A DNA stretch of 64,000 bases from Paenibacillus nasutitermitis (GTDB lineage Bacteria; Bacillota; Bacilli; Paenibacillales; Paenibacillaceae), in contig NZ_BMHP01000001.1 in the NCBI RefSeq assembly GCF_014641075.1, positions 2,100,171-2,164,170 of the forward strand, in the 5' to 3' direction. Shown in pieces: positions 45,526 to 54,365 of this stretch. The notes beneath the pieces were generated by a model that searched no databases, was not told where the DNA came from, and worked only from the letters and a program-made list of their open reading frames with translations. Each line of letters begins with the position of its first letter. Position 1 is the first letter of the stretch. Both the position numbers and the translations under genes were made by a program.

Positions 45526-46083
45526 ATGACGCGAAGAATAATTTTAGATTTAGCGGTTACTTTAGATGGTTTTATTGAAGGGAAAAATGGTGAAGTTGAT
45601 TGGTGCATTATGGACGCTGAGCTGGGGTTCAATGATTTTTTAAATCAAATTGATACCATTCTCTATGGAAGAAAAAGCTATGATTTATGGGGACAATTTA
45701 CTCCGGAAATGGAACATACGGATGCTGACAAAGAATTTTGGGAACTGGTTCATAGTAAAAAGAAATATGTGTTTTCCAGGACGCAGAAGGGGACTGATGA
45801 TAAAGCGATATTCATAAATGATCGTATTCTTGAAGAAGTAACTAAATTAAAGAATAAGCCTGGCAAAGACATCTGGCTATATGGCGGAGCAAGTCTTATT
45901 ACAACTTTTATCAATTCAGGGCTTGTCGATGAATTCAGATTATCTGTTCACCCTGTTGTTTTGGGAGAAGGGAAACCCCTGTTTGTGGATATAAAACAGA
46001 GGGTGAATTTGAAACTGGTTCATACAAGAGCGTTCTCCTCAGGCGTTGTACAACTTATTTATCATTTGGATGGGAACGAATAA
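45526..46083 (+). CDS. Dihydrofolate reductase-like protein (RibD C-terminal domain)
   Basis: This 185-residue enzyme has the DHFR/RibD_C fold. Visible are RRIILDLAVTLDGFIEG at the start, ILYGRKSYDLWGQF, and the NADPH-binding IWLYGGASLITTFINSGLVDEFRLSVHPVVLGEGKPLF. It probably reduces a pteridine- or pyrimidine-like compound with NADPH; members of this small stand-alone group have no firm function. AAAGGAG precedes the ATG. It is divergent from a WYL regulator and followed by a UvrA-like gene. Confidence 0.92.
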   Translation: MTRRIILDLAVTLDGFIEGKNGEVDWCIMDAELGFNDFLNQIDTILYGRKSYDLWGQFTPEMEHTDADKEFWELVHSKKKYVFSRTQKGTDDKAIFINDRILEEVTKLKNKPGKDIWLYGGASLITTFINSGLVDEFRLSVHPVVLGEGKPLFVDIKQRVNLKLVHTRAFSSGVVQLIYHLDGNE

Positions 46084-46158
46084 TATTGCCTAACAAACTT
46101 TATCTGCATGGAGAACATTCGTCTAATCATGACAATATAGAAATCGGAGGTGGAGTCT

Positions 46159-48435
46159 ATGAACGTCAATGATATCGTAATTGAAGGAGCACGCGAGAAT
46201 AACCTGAAAAACGTGAATGTCCGCATCCCGAAGCGAAAAATCACGATCTTCACCGGCGTCTCGGGCTCCGGCAAATCTTCTCTGGTCTTCGACACTATCA
46301 GCGCCGAAGCTCAGCGGCAGCTTAACGAAACGTTTTCCGCATTCATCCGCAATCGGCTGCCCCGTTTTAGTCAGCCGGATACCGATCTCATTGAGAACTT
46401 GTCTACCGCGGTAGTGATCGATCAGAAAAGGCTCGGAGGCAACTCCCGTTCGACGGTCGGCACGATCACGGATATTTATGCGATGTTCCGGCTGCTGTTC
46501 TCCAGAATCGGTAAACCTTTTGCCGGCAATTCGCATGTTTTCTCATTTAACGACCCAGCCGGCATGTGCCCGGAATGCTCCGGAGTCGGACAGGTGGTGC
46601 AGTTTGATGTGGGCAAGCTGCTTGACCGTTCCAAATCGCTGAATGAAGGCGCAATCCTGTTCCCCGTATTCAAAATAGGAAGTTGGTATTTGAATACGTA
46701 TATCCATTCCGGCTTGTTCGACAACGACAAGCGGCTTGCCGACTATACGCCGGCAGAATGGGATACCCTCCTTAACGGCAAAGAAAGCAAAATCGTATAC
46801 CGCACCAAAGGCGGCGATATTGAATCGAATTATGAAGGTCTGCTGCCCAAGCTCACCCGCTTGTATTTAAAACGGGACAGCAGCGAGATGTCTGATGCCA
46901 AACGCGAAACCCTATACCGCTTTCTATCCAATAGGGAGTGTAACCTTTGCGGGGGAAGCCGGCTTAATCAAGTGGTCTTAAACTGCCGGATTAACGGTTA
47001 CAACATAGCCCAATGCACAGCCATGGAGATTGGAGAGCTAATACGTATGATCGAATCCGTTCGGGAACCCGTTGCCGGCCCGATGATTGACGGGATTCTG
47101 ACCCGGCTGAACCATTTGGTCTCCATTGGGTTGGAGTATCTGAGTCTGGACCGACAGACCGCAACTTTGTCGGGCGGGGAATCGCAGCGCATCAAGATGG
47201 TCCGTCATCTGAGCAGCAGTCTTACCGACATGATCTACATTTTCGACGAGCCGACGGTCGGGCTGCATCCGCGGGATGTCCATCGTCTGAACGATATGCT
47301 GCGCCAGCTCCGGGACAAAGGGAATACCGTACTCGTCGTCGAACATGACCGCGAAGTCATGGAGATCGCCGATTACATCATCGATGTCGGACCTCATGCG
47401 GGAACCCGCGGCGGAGAAATCGTCTACGAAGGCGACTTTGCGGGCTTGCTCCAAGCGGATACCTTGACAGGACGGTACTTGAAGCAAAGTCTGCCCTTAA
47501 AAACTTCAACCAGGGTGCCCAAGGGTCGGATGACTGTAGCCGGCGCCAGCCTGCACAATCTGAAGGATGTGACAGTCGAAATACCCGTCGGTGTGCTGAC
47601 CGTGGTAACGGGTGTAGCCGGCTCAGGCAAAAGTACGTTGATTAACGGAGCATTCCTACCATCGCACCCCGAGTCGATTGTCATCGACCAGTCGGCCGTG
47701 GGCACATCCATCCGCTCCAATACGGCCACTTATACGGGGATGATGGACGAGATCCGACGGCTGTTCGCAGCCGCCAACAAGGTGAGTGCATCGTTGTTCA
47801 GCTTCAACTCCAAGGGAGCCTGTTCCAACTGCCAGGGTCTCGGGATGATATACACGGATCTGGCCTTTCTCGAGCCAATAAGGACGATATGTGAAATTTG
47901 CGCGGGCAAGCGGTTCAGCGATGAAGTGCTGCAGTATACACTGAACGGAAAATCCATCAGCGACGTCCTCGCTATGACGGTACGGGAAGCTTCGGCGTTC
48001 TTCAGCGGGAAGGAACTTCTCCACCAAATGCGGACGCTTGAGGATGTAGGACTCGGGTACGTAACGCTTGGCCAGCCTCTGAGCACCTTGTCGGGCGGGG
48101 AATGCCAACGCATCAAACTGGCCGCGGAACTTCACAAGGAAGGCAGTCTCTATGTGTTGGACGAGCCGACAACCGGACTGCATATGTCCGATATCTCTCG
48201 TCTGATGGGCATTATGAACCGCTTGGTCGACGGGGGCAACACGGTGGTGGTCATTGAGCACAACCTCGATGTGATTAAGAGCGCGGATTGGATTATTGAC
48301 ATGGGTCCCGAGGGCGGCCACCGCGGTGGCCGAATTGTATTCGAAGGCACTCCTGTCCAGCTTGCTGCTGCCGAGCATTCGATAACAGGGGCGTATTTGG
48401 GCAAGGCAGTAAACGGCCAGGGAGCGACTTCCTGA
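46159..48435 (+). CDS. Short UvrA-like ABC ATPase
   Basis: This 758-residue protein is a UvrA homologue about 200 residues shorter than the repair protein. It has two ABC halves: Walker A GVSGSGKSS (33-41) and GVAGSGKST (about 490), signatures LSGGESQRIK and LSGGECQRIK, and Walker B with DEPTVGLHP and DEPTTGLHM. Two zinc-finger pairs are visible (CPECSGVGQ and CNLCGGSR; CSNCQGLG and CEICAGKR). The shorter length fits loss of most of the UvrB-binding region. Such class II UvrA proteins are linked to DNA-damage or drug tolerance (DrrC-like). The ATG at 46159 follows GGAGGTGG. Confidence 0.9.
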   Translation: MNVNDIVIEGARENNLKNVNVRIPKRKITIFTGVSGSGKSSLVFDTISAEAQRQLNETFSAFIRNRLPRFSQPDTDLIENLSTAVVIDQKRLGGNSRSTVGTITDIYAMFRLLFSRIGKPFAGNSHVFSFNDPAGMCPECSGVGQVVQFDVGKLLDRSKSLNEGAILFPVFKIGSWYLNTYIHSGLFDNDKRLADYTPAEWDTLLNGKESKIVYRTKGGDIESNYEGLLPKLTRLYLKRDSSEMSDAKRETLYRFLSNRECNLCGGSRLNQVVLNCRINGYNIAQCTAMEIGELIRMIESVREPVAGPMIDGILTRLNHLVSIGLEYLSLDRQTATLSGGESQRIKMVRHLSSSLTDMIYIFDEPTVGLHPRDVHRLNDMLRQLRDKGNTVLVVEHDREVMEIADYIIDVGPHAGTRGGEIVYEGDFAGLLQADTLTGRYLKQSLPLKTSTRVPKGRMTVAGASLHNLKDVTVEIPVGVLTVVTGVAGSGKSTLINGAFLPSHPESIVIDQSAVGTSIRSNTATYTGMMDEIRRLFAAANKVSASLFSFNSKGACSNCQGLGMIYTDLAFLEPIRTICEICAGKRFSDEVLQYTLNGKSISDVLAMTVREASAFFSGKELLHQMRTLEDVGLGYVTLGQPLSTLSGGECQRIKLAAELHKEGSLYVLDEPTTGLHMSDISRLMGIMNRLVDGGNTVVVIEHNLDVIKSADWIIDMGPEGGHRGGRIVFEGTPVQLAAAEHSITGAYLGKAVNGQGATS

Positions 48436-48456
48436 CAGAGTGCTTTGCAACGGGCT

Positions 48457-48487
48457 AACTTCTTGTCCTTTGCTAAGACAAGAAGTT
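48457..48487. terminator. Terminator between convergent genes
   Basis: Perfect 11-bp arms AACTTCTTGTC / GACAAGAAGTT with a 9-base loop lie between the UvrA-like gene and the minus-strand AraC gene. Confidence 0.7.
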
Positions 48488-48558
48488 GCACATTTCTCCG
48501 ATAATGGACATAAAAATGATATGTTTTCCGCAATAACGAAACCATGAATATTCAGGAT

Positions 48559-49635
48559 TTATTTTTCATCATGCAATAATCTGCGGTATTCCTTTGGCGT
48601 AACTCCATACAGGGAAATAAACTTCCTATAGAAAAATGATAAATTATTATAACCGATTTCTTTGGAAATCTCCTCAATGGTTTGATTGGTTAGCTTCAGC
48701 AGCAGCGCAGCATGTGTAAATTTCTGCTCGTGTACTAAAGTAGAAAAGGTTTTTCCGGTCACATTTTTGATGATCCTGCCTAAATGCGCTGCTGAATACC
48801 GAAAGTGCTCGGCCGTTTGTTCTAATGTCGTGTTTTGATAGTGTTTATTAATGAAAGCTATTATTTCGATTACAGAGATATTCGATTTTCTAACTCCTTT
48901 GTCCAAGAACATTTTGTAACGATCACTTTCTAATAGTTTGCTAAATAGGATGGTCAGATAAGATTTAATAATCTCCCGGTTCACATATCCACTTCCAAAT
49001 GACTCGCATAAAATGTTTTGAATCGTTTGTTTGATTTGCCAATTATTTGACGTGTGGAATAACAGAAAATTCTTTTCTCTCGAAGCATCTGCGATAATCG
49101 AAGCAATTGTTTTACCGAGTATATTATCCCCAAGAATTTTGTAAATGAATGAACTGTCAAAAAACTCATTCTTCGCTAAAAAGTTGATGAGGATATCATT
49201 CTCACCACTTTTATCAATGGAATGCTCCACATTCTTATTGAGAATAATCAAGTCTCCCTCTTTTAATTCAAACCGTTCACCCTGAATTTCTTGATAAAAA
49301 GTACCGCTATAAATGTAATTCATCTCAAATAGGTTATGAGTGTGCTTTAGCATTTTTACAAACCTGGTATGTCTGGAGATGGTGAAGATTTCTCCAGTGA
49401 CATTCAATTGAAGCGTATCCCCCTCCAACGTGTAATGGTATATGGGTGGGTGAGTAATTGCCTTAGACGGAGTAGATGCTTCACGAGAATTGTTTTGGAC
49501 AGAGAATCTTTCCTCTGATAAGGCAGGGGAGAGAATCCGATTTTTAATGATTTCATCTGTCAGATCGTTATCTTTTAATTTAATCTCCAATTCTGTCAAT
49601 TCAAATAACATACGGTCCAATTCTTCATAATCCAT
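48559..49635 (-). CDS. AraC family regulator with extended N-terminus
   Basis: This 358-residue regulator has an N-terminal helical stretch (1-60), a cupin-like sensor domain (about 70-170, with HTHNLFEMNYIYSGTFYQEIQGERFELKEGDLIILNKNVEHSI) and a C-terminal double HTH (about 255-355, ending GYNNLSFFYRKFISLYGVTPKEYRR). GGAGG precedes the ATG. The base composition is more AT-rich than that of the upstream genes. No obvious target gene is adjacent; the sensor suggests a sugar or related ligand. Confidence 0.92.
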   Translation of the reverse strand: MDYEELDRMLFELTELEIKLKDNDLTDEIIKNRILSPALSEERFSVQNNSREASTPSKAITHPPIYHYTLEGDTLQLNVTGEIFTISRHTRFVKMLKHTHNLFEMNYIYSGTFYQEIQGERFELKEGDLIILNKNVEHSIDKSGENDILINFLAKNEFFDSSFIYKILGDNILGKTIASIIADASREKNFLLFHTSNNWQIKQTIQNILCESFGSGYVNREIIKSYLTILFSKLLESDRYKMFLDKGVRKSNISVIEIIAFINKHYQNTTLEQTAEHFRYSAAHLGRIIKNVTGKTFSTLVHEQKFTHAALLLKLTNQTIEEISKEIGYNNLSFFYRKFISLYGVTPKEYRRLLHDEK

Positions 49636-49846
49636 GAAATCGCCTCCTATAGATATTTTATCAGTTTTGGTTAGTAAAATAGGCGAATATGGACATTGGA
49701 TAAGGAAGGATCATGCGTTACTATATCAGAAAAGGTTAGTTTCAATTTGCTCCTGCGATTAGTGCCATGATTGATGCTCGACGGTACTTGGAACTAAGAT
49801 GCTATAGTTACGTTTTGTTCATGTATTGTAATCGGAGGTAATCATT

Positions 49847-50095
49847 ATGAAGCTTGGCTATATTGAAGATGGATCATTGTTTTCAAACCAGGCCATCAGA
49901 AGCGTTGTTGAAGAAATGTTCATAGAAGGCGAACAATTGCTTCGAATTCATACCGCTTGGCAGTTAAAAAATGGTCAGATCCTACTCTATGAATATTCAC
50001 CCAGAAACAGTCCCGCAAGTAATTTTTGCTTCATTGATTGTATGGAGGATTATAACGAACTGTGTAATGAACTTAAATGGGTCCATGGAAAATAG
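49847..50095 (+). CDS. Small hypothetical protein
   Basis: This 82-residue acidic protein starts MKLGYIEDGSLF with a clear GGAGG box before the ATG. It has no signal peptide, membrane segment or known motif. The ordered mix of residues and the good ribosome site suggest that it is a real gene. It is divergent from the AraC gene 211 bases away. Two hairpins follow. Function unknown. Confidence 0.7.
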   Translation: MKLGYIEDGSLFSNQAIRSVVEEMFIEGEQLLRIHTAWQLKNGQILLYEYSPRNSPASNFCFIDCMEDYNELCNELKWVHGK

Positions 50096-50115
50096 AGTTT
50101 AACAACGAATTAGGC

Positions 50116-50151
50116 GTATATTTGTGTCATTTATTCTTGACACAAATATAC
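50116..50151. repeat. Long perfect inverted repeat
   Basis: The arms (GTATATTTGTGTCA at 50116-50129 and its complement at 50138-50151) are 14 bp each with an 8-base loop. It lies 20 bases after the small gene. It may be a terminator without T-run or an operator. Confidence 0.6.
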
Positions 50152-50327
50152 CCCATAGTAAGAGTTTGCCACAATACTTCCCTCAAATGGCGAGCTGGGG
50201 AAAGTAAGGGATGGTACATGAAGCGAGATCATTTGGCACAAATGCATAACCTCGCCACCAACCAGTCCGGGGTCTGATCATTCCAGTTCGTGGACAGCAA
50301 CAGCAGAAAATAGCGGAAAATCCGCTA

Positions 50328-50373
50328 AACAAAAGCGCCGCAACCCTATCATTCGGATTGTGGCGCTTTTGTT
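50328..50373. terminator. Bidirectional terminator
   Basis: The 12-bp arms AACAAAAGCGCC / GGCGCTTTTGTT with a 22-base loop lie just before the stop of the minus-strand gene at 50391. An additional short AGCGGA/TCCGCT hairpin lies upstream. Confidence 0.75.
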
Positions 50374-50390
50374 CTCGTTGAATCATCCTT

Positions 50391-50645
50391 CTACCGTTCT
50401 TTGGCAAGCCGTGCTTCCAACTTGGCAATCAGCTGCTGCACATGTGCCCGCCATTCGTCCCAGCTCGACGATTCCCGCCACAGCTCCGCCAAATCCCCCT
50501 CGGAATCCCCCTCAATGTCAGTCCAAATCACGTTCAAATGCTCCAGCAAAGCCCCAAGCGCGGCACGATCGGCCGTGAACGCCCGCACTTGCGTCAAGGC
50601 GCGTTCTTCCTCCTCATGATCGTAATCCAAACTGCCATTAAGCAC
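50391..50645 (-). CDS. Small acidic helical protein
   Basis: This protein of up to 84 residues is strongly acidic and helical (DYDHEEEERALTQVRAFTAD, and WDEWRAHVQQLIAKLEARLAKER at the end). The start is uncertain: a GTG at 50645 has only a poor GGTGGA site. The terminator beyond its stop and the protein-like composition speak for a real gene, or for the end of a longer lost one. No known motif. Confidence 0.55.
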   Translation of the reverse strand: MLNGSLDYDHEEEERALTQVRAFTADRAALGALLEHLNVIWTDIEGDSEGDLAELWRESSSWDEWRAHVQQLIAKLEARLAKER

Positions 50646-50680
50646 TCCACCGATTAATACTAATCTTTATTAAATTTATT

Positions 50681-50696
50681 ATTGAATGTCCATTAA
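50681..50696 (+). promoter_or_regulatory. Operator-like repeat before the SDR remnant/TetR unit
   Basis: ATTGAATGTCCATTAA matches the reverse complement of 51619-51634 (before the MFS gene) at 13 of 16 positions. The two sites flank the TetR gene and are probably its operators. Confidence 0.6.
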
Positions 50697-50731
50697 AAAA
50701 CTGGTAAGCTACTTGGTGAAGGAGGTGCTAA

Positions 50732-50979
50732 GTGAAGAATATTGTGATTTCCGGTGGAACCGATAAGGCGCTCGCGCTTACATATCTAATCCGAAGGGAT
50801 AACATCGTCATCATTGGCACACAAGGTGGCAAGTTGAACGACCTACTCGGTGTCGCCTTCGCTGACAAGTACGGGGCGGGCCGACCCGATACGTTTATGT
50901 TCCACCCGAGCACAAGTCCTTCAACAAGGACGCCACGAAGCGGCTCTATGACGTCACCCGGGAATTGCTGTCACATTGA
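50732..50979 (+). pseudogene. Internally deleted short-chain dehydrogenase gene
   Basis: A GTG after a perfect AAGGAGG site opens MKNIVISGGTDKALALTYLIRRDNIVIIGT, the Rossmann start of an SDR whose GxxxGxG loop is already damaged (GGTD-K). Soon after, the frame shifts and the next frame reads PTRYVYVPPEHKSFNKDATKRLYDVTRELLSH and a stop, which is an SDR C-terminus. About 150 central residues with the catalytic YxxxK are missing. The gene was probably first in an operon with the TetR gene that follows. Confidence 0.75.
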
Positions 50980-51011
50980 CATAAAGTTGTATGTACGAGG
51001 AGGTTAAAATA

Positions 51012-51590
51012 ATGGCCAGACCCAGAGAGTTCGATACGACAGAGGTTCTTTCCAAAGCTATGAATTATTTCTGGAAGTTTGGTTATGAAGGTGCGTCCAT
51101 GCAAGAATTGGTGAATCATGTGGGAATCAAGGCGCAAAGTCTTTACAACACTTACGGGGGCAAACGCGATCTGTTCTTCGCGGCGCTCAAGCATTATGTC
51201 AATCAAAGTACGGTGGTTCATACGCTCGAACATACGTCTTCGGGAAAAGAAGCCATCACTAAAGTGTTCCGTGAATTGCTTGCAGATCTTGCCCAATCGG
51301 ATCGAACGAGGGGATGCTTCATAAACAATACTTGCGTGGAACTCGCGCCGCACGACTCTGAGATTGCCGATTTTATAGAAAAAGAAAGAATCCGTCTTGA
51401 ACGCGCTTATTACCTTGCGTTGACCCGAGCCAAAGAACAGGGGGATATCAATGAGCGCTATCAGGATCTTATGGCTCTTGCGCGATATTTGAACAATGCG
51501 CAAGGGGGATTGATGGTTACCGCCAAGACAGTAACGGATATGACTGTTCTGGAGGATATCGCTGGGGTCACTCTTTCGATATTCGATTGA
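51012..51590 (+). CDS. TetR family repressor
   Basis: This 192-residue regulator has an N-terminal HTH (GYEGASMQELVNHVGIKAQSLYNTYGGKRDLFFAAL) and a C-terminal domain of the TetR_C type with GCFINNTCVELAPHD. This pattern is known from regulators of efflux and oxidoreductase genes. The ATG at 51012 follows GAGGAGG; an earlier in-frame start at 50991 lacks a site. It lies between a decayed SDR gene and an MFS exporter gene, and operator-like repeats precede both units. Inducer unknown. Confidence 0.92.
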   Translation: MARPREFDTTEVLSKAMNYFWKFGYEGASMQELVNHVGIKAQSLYNTYGGKRDLFFAALKHYVNQSTVVHTLEHTSSGKEAITKVFRELLADLAQSDRTRGCFINNTCVELAPHDSEIADFIEKERIRLERAYYLALTRAKEQGDINERYQDLMALARYLNNAQGGLMVTAKTVTDMTVLEDIAGVTLSIFD

Positions 51591-51618
51591 AAGAAGGTCC
51601 CCTTTTTTTCTTTGTTTT

Positions 51619-51634
51619 TTAATGATCGTTCAAT
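51619..51634 (+). promoter_or_regulatory. Operator-like repeat before the MFS gene
   Basis: TTAATGATCGTTCAAT (51619-51634), which contains a near-palindromic TGATCGTTCA, lies 28 bases before the MFS start. Its complement resembles the site at 50681. Confidence 0.6.
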
Positions 51635-51661
51635 AATATGATAGATAAAGGGAGATTGAAA

Positions 51662-52837
51662 ATGAACAAGTACTTGGTCCTTTATTTACTTGCCTTTTGC
51701 GTATTTGTCATGGCATCTGCCGAAATTGTTGTAGCGGGTATTCTAGGAATGATTGCACAGGATACGAATGTGTCCGTAGGTATGGCCGGGCAATTGGTGA
51801 CCGTCTATGCCATTGTCATTGCGGCTGGATCACCCATTCTGCTATCACTAACTTCAAGGATGGAAAGGAAAAAACTTCTTCTGCTTACCTTTTTTGTTTT
51901 CATATTCGGGAATTTTCTTGCCTTCTTCAGCCCAAATTTCACCATTCTCATGGCTTCTAGAATTGTTCAGGCGGCGAGTGCTGGTGTGTTTACAGTAGTC
52001 GCTTTGACTGTAGGCGCAAGTATGGCAGCGCCGGAGAAGCGTGGCAGTGCTATCGGCATCATTATCATGGGTGCAAGCACGGCCTTGGTCGTCGGCGTTC
52101 CACTTGGGACTTTAATAGGAGAATATTGGGGATGGCGTTTAGTCTTTATGTTTATCAATATTTTAGCCCTGTTTTCAATCATCGGGATTTCTGCTTCTGT
52201 TCCCAAAATGGAAAGTCAGGAATCGGTTTCGTTAAAAACTCAGGTTGCGGTATTACGGGATCGCCGCATAATTAGCGGATTGTTCATTACGTTTTATTGG
52301 GTCATAGGGTATCAATTAATATTTACCTATATCTCCCCCTTTCTACAGGAGGCTGCAAGCCTCAATACGACACAGATCAGCACAGCTCTATTCATATGCG
52401 GTATATTTGCAGTAATAGGTTCGCGTATCGGAGGATACGGCACTGACCGATGGGGGATTTACCGGACTCTGCTTGTCAGTCTGCTGCTCCACGCTGTGTC
52501 GCTAGCGGTACTTTCTTGGGTGGGAACAACATTTTTAGGGTATATAATAATCCTTTCCGTTTGGATAGGATCTGCCTATATGACAACGCCTGCACAGCAG
52601 TACTATCTTGTGTCGCTTTCTCCGAACTCCTCCGGTTTGGTGCTCGGCTTGAACAATTCCGTGCTTCAACTTGGAATTGCTGTTGGAGCCGGTGCAGGGG
52701 GATGGGTGGTAAATCAAACATCAGTCATGAATCTGGGCTGGATTGGAGCAATTAGTGTTGTGATCGGTATGTTTGTCGTATTTTACTCATTTACATTAAA
52801 AAGTAAACCACTAAAAGAACCGAATGCAACCTCATAA
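51662..52837 (+). CDS. MFS drug efflux transporter (DHA1 type)
   Basis: This 391-residue protein has twelve predicted membrane segments and belongs to the drug:H+ antiporter (AraJ/YdhP-like) branch of the major facilitator superfamily. Visible motifs are the loop 2-3 stretch SRMERKKLLL, the segment-4 stretch MASRIVQAASAGVF, and the segment-5 antiporter motif MGASTALVVGVPLGTLIG. GGGAGATTG precedes the ATG at 51662. The TetR gene upstream and the operator-like repeat suggest that it is induced by its own substrate. That substrate is unknown. Confidence 0.92.
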   Translation: MNKYLVLYLLAFCVFVMASAEIVVAGILGMIAQDTNVSVGMAGQLVTVYAIVIAAGSPILLSLTSRMERKKLLLLTFFVFIFGNFLAFFSPNFTILMASRIVQAASAGVFTVVALTVGASMAAPEKRGSAIGIIIMGASTALVVGVPLGTLIGEYWGWRLVFMFINILALFSIIGISASVPKMESQESVSLKTQVAVLRDRRIISGLFITFYWVIGYQLIFTYISPFLQEAASLNTTQISTALFICGIFAVIGSRIGGYGTDRWGIYRTLLVSLLLHAVSLAVLSWVGTTFLGYIIILSVWIGSAYMTTPAQQYYLVSLSPNSSGLVLGLNNSVLQLGIAVGAGAGGWVVNQTSVMNLGWIGAISVVIGMFVVFYSFTLKSKPLKEPNATS

Positions 52838-53015
52838 ACCGGTTCCCTGTAAGCTACAGCGGTCCCTCACATGCCTATCATCCTAATATTTCTATTTCAA
52901 CTACTATCAACCCACTCCTTAATTGATTACTAAAAATCATGATAAGTATAAAATTTATAAATTATACGCCATATAAGAACAAGTATACAATTCTATCTAT
53001 GAGGAGGGATAGTAA

Positions 53016-53885
53016 ATGGTGAACAATAAACAGTTACAATTTGAGTGGCAGAAACCCACAGCACATCTGGTGACTGGAGGTGGAGGCGTAAAGCTGCATG
53101 TCGAGGAGTCCGGCAATGCTCATGGCCAACCTCTCCTATTTATTCATGGAGGATCGCAGAGTCACTTATGTTGGAATAAGCAGCTTTATTCTGAGCTCGC
53201 TTCGGATTTTCGGTTGGTCACAATGGATTTGCGGGGTCATGGTCTTTCGGAGAAACCAAAAGACGGATATGGTGAAGCGCAGCTGTGGGCGGATGATATT
53301 CACGCCATCATCCAGGAGTTGAATTTAATGCAGCCGATATTAGTCGGTTGGTCGTTCGCGGGAATTCCAATTCTCGATTATATCCGGGTTTATGGAGAGA
53401 AAGATATTGGGGGCATTTATTTTGTCGGGGCTATAACCCGACTTGGCAGGGAAGCTTCTATGGTTGATTTGGGTAGTGCCACGCTGCAGTTTTCAACAAG
53501 TTTTTTTTCAAATGAACCGATGATAAGGGTACATGCACTAGATCAGTGGTTAAAGCAATGTGTTCATCACAAAGAGCTGTCACAAGAGGAGCATTATTTC
53601 TTTCTCGGATGTAATGTAATCGTTCCGGCTTATGTTCATCAAGGAATCTTCACCAGGCAAGTGACGAATGACGATCTGTTAGCATCCCTTACCAAGCCAG
53701 TCCTTGTAGCACAAGGAATGCACGATCGAACAGTTAATCTTGGAGTCGGGCAGCGAATCGCTGAAATCACCCCCAGCTCCAGATTATCGCTGTATGAAGA
53801 GGCGGGGCATGCCGTATTCTGGGATCAGCCGGAACGCTTTAATCATGAACTGCGAGAGTTTATAAACTCGATATCGTTGAACTAA
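53016..53885 (+). CDS. Alpha/beta hydrolase
   Basis: This 289-residue enzyme has the alpha/beta hydrolase fold with a complete serine triad: S113 in GWSFAG, D237 in GMHDRTV and H265 in AGHAVFW. The oxyanion loop HGGSQSH is at about residue 44. It resembles esterases and lactonases or haloperoxidase-like hydrolases. GGAGGG precedes the ATG. It stands alone with an IS remnant downstream. Substrate unknown. Confidence 0.9.
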   Translation: MVNNKQLQFEWQKPTAHLVTGGGGVKLHVEESGNAHGQPLLFIHGGSQSHLCWNKQLYSELASDFRLVTMDLRGHGLSEKPKDGYGEAQLWADDIHAIIQELNLMQPILVGWSFAGIPILDYIRVYGEKDIGGIYFVGAITRLGREASMVDLGSATLQFSTSFFSNEPMIRVHALDQWLKQCVHHKELSQEEHYFFLGCNVIVPAYVHQGIFTRQVTNDDLLASLTKPVLVAQGMHDRTVNLGVGQRIAEITPSSRLSLYEEAGHAVFWDQPERFNHELREFINSISLN

Positions 53886-53904
53886 TGGGACGCTATAGTT
53901 TCAC

Positions 53905-54130
53905 TAGGGGGCTGTCCCAAAAGTAGGTCTGCTCATTTGAAGAGACAGCCCACTTTATCAATAATGGGCAAAAATAAAGCAATGGCGGTACTAGGGAGTT
54001 ATCCTTGTACCGCCATTGCTGGCTTTTGGTCAATTGCTGCTTTCTTGAGCAAATTGTGGGCGAGTGAAAGCCACCCGACCTCAAGACTACCGCCGGCTGC
54101 AGCTCTGACTTTTTGAGATAAATTCCTTCC
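53905..54130 (-). mobile_element. Degenerate insertion sequence end (IS1182-like)
   Basis: Read on the minus strand, 54001-54130 encodes NLSQKVRAAAGGSLEVGWLSLAHN and then LLKKAAIDQKPAMAVQG followed by a stop, which looks like the C-terminus of an IS1182-type transposase. The bases beyond the stop end in GGGGGCTGTCCCAAAAG (near 53909), a typical terminus of that family, with an inverted GACAGCCC close by at 53944-53951. The upstream part of the gene is missing or scrambled; another stretch near 54200-54270 reads RRLKGQFVAHFQAFKLAAMN and may be a further fragment. Confidence 0.6.
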
Positions 54131-54365
54131 TTTGCTATTCACTTAGTGTGACTTTTGGTTTGGGAGTTAGTTTGGTTTCAAATGTGTTCAATCGTATGTA
54201 GAATTCGGTTCATTGCAGCCAGCTTGAAAGCCTGGAAATGCGCAACAAATTGACCTTTAAGTCGTCTAAAATATAGGAATATTTTGGGGTTCGAGAATGA
54301 AACCCTGAAATCAACGTATATTCCTTTTCGGCATTGGTCGGAACGAACGATTAAAGGAGGTCACG

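Noticed and set aside
47656..48450. A 264-codon minus-strand ORF opposite the UvrA-like gene
   Set aside because: It is antisense to well-conserved ATPase motifs.
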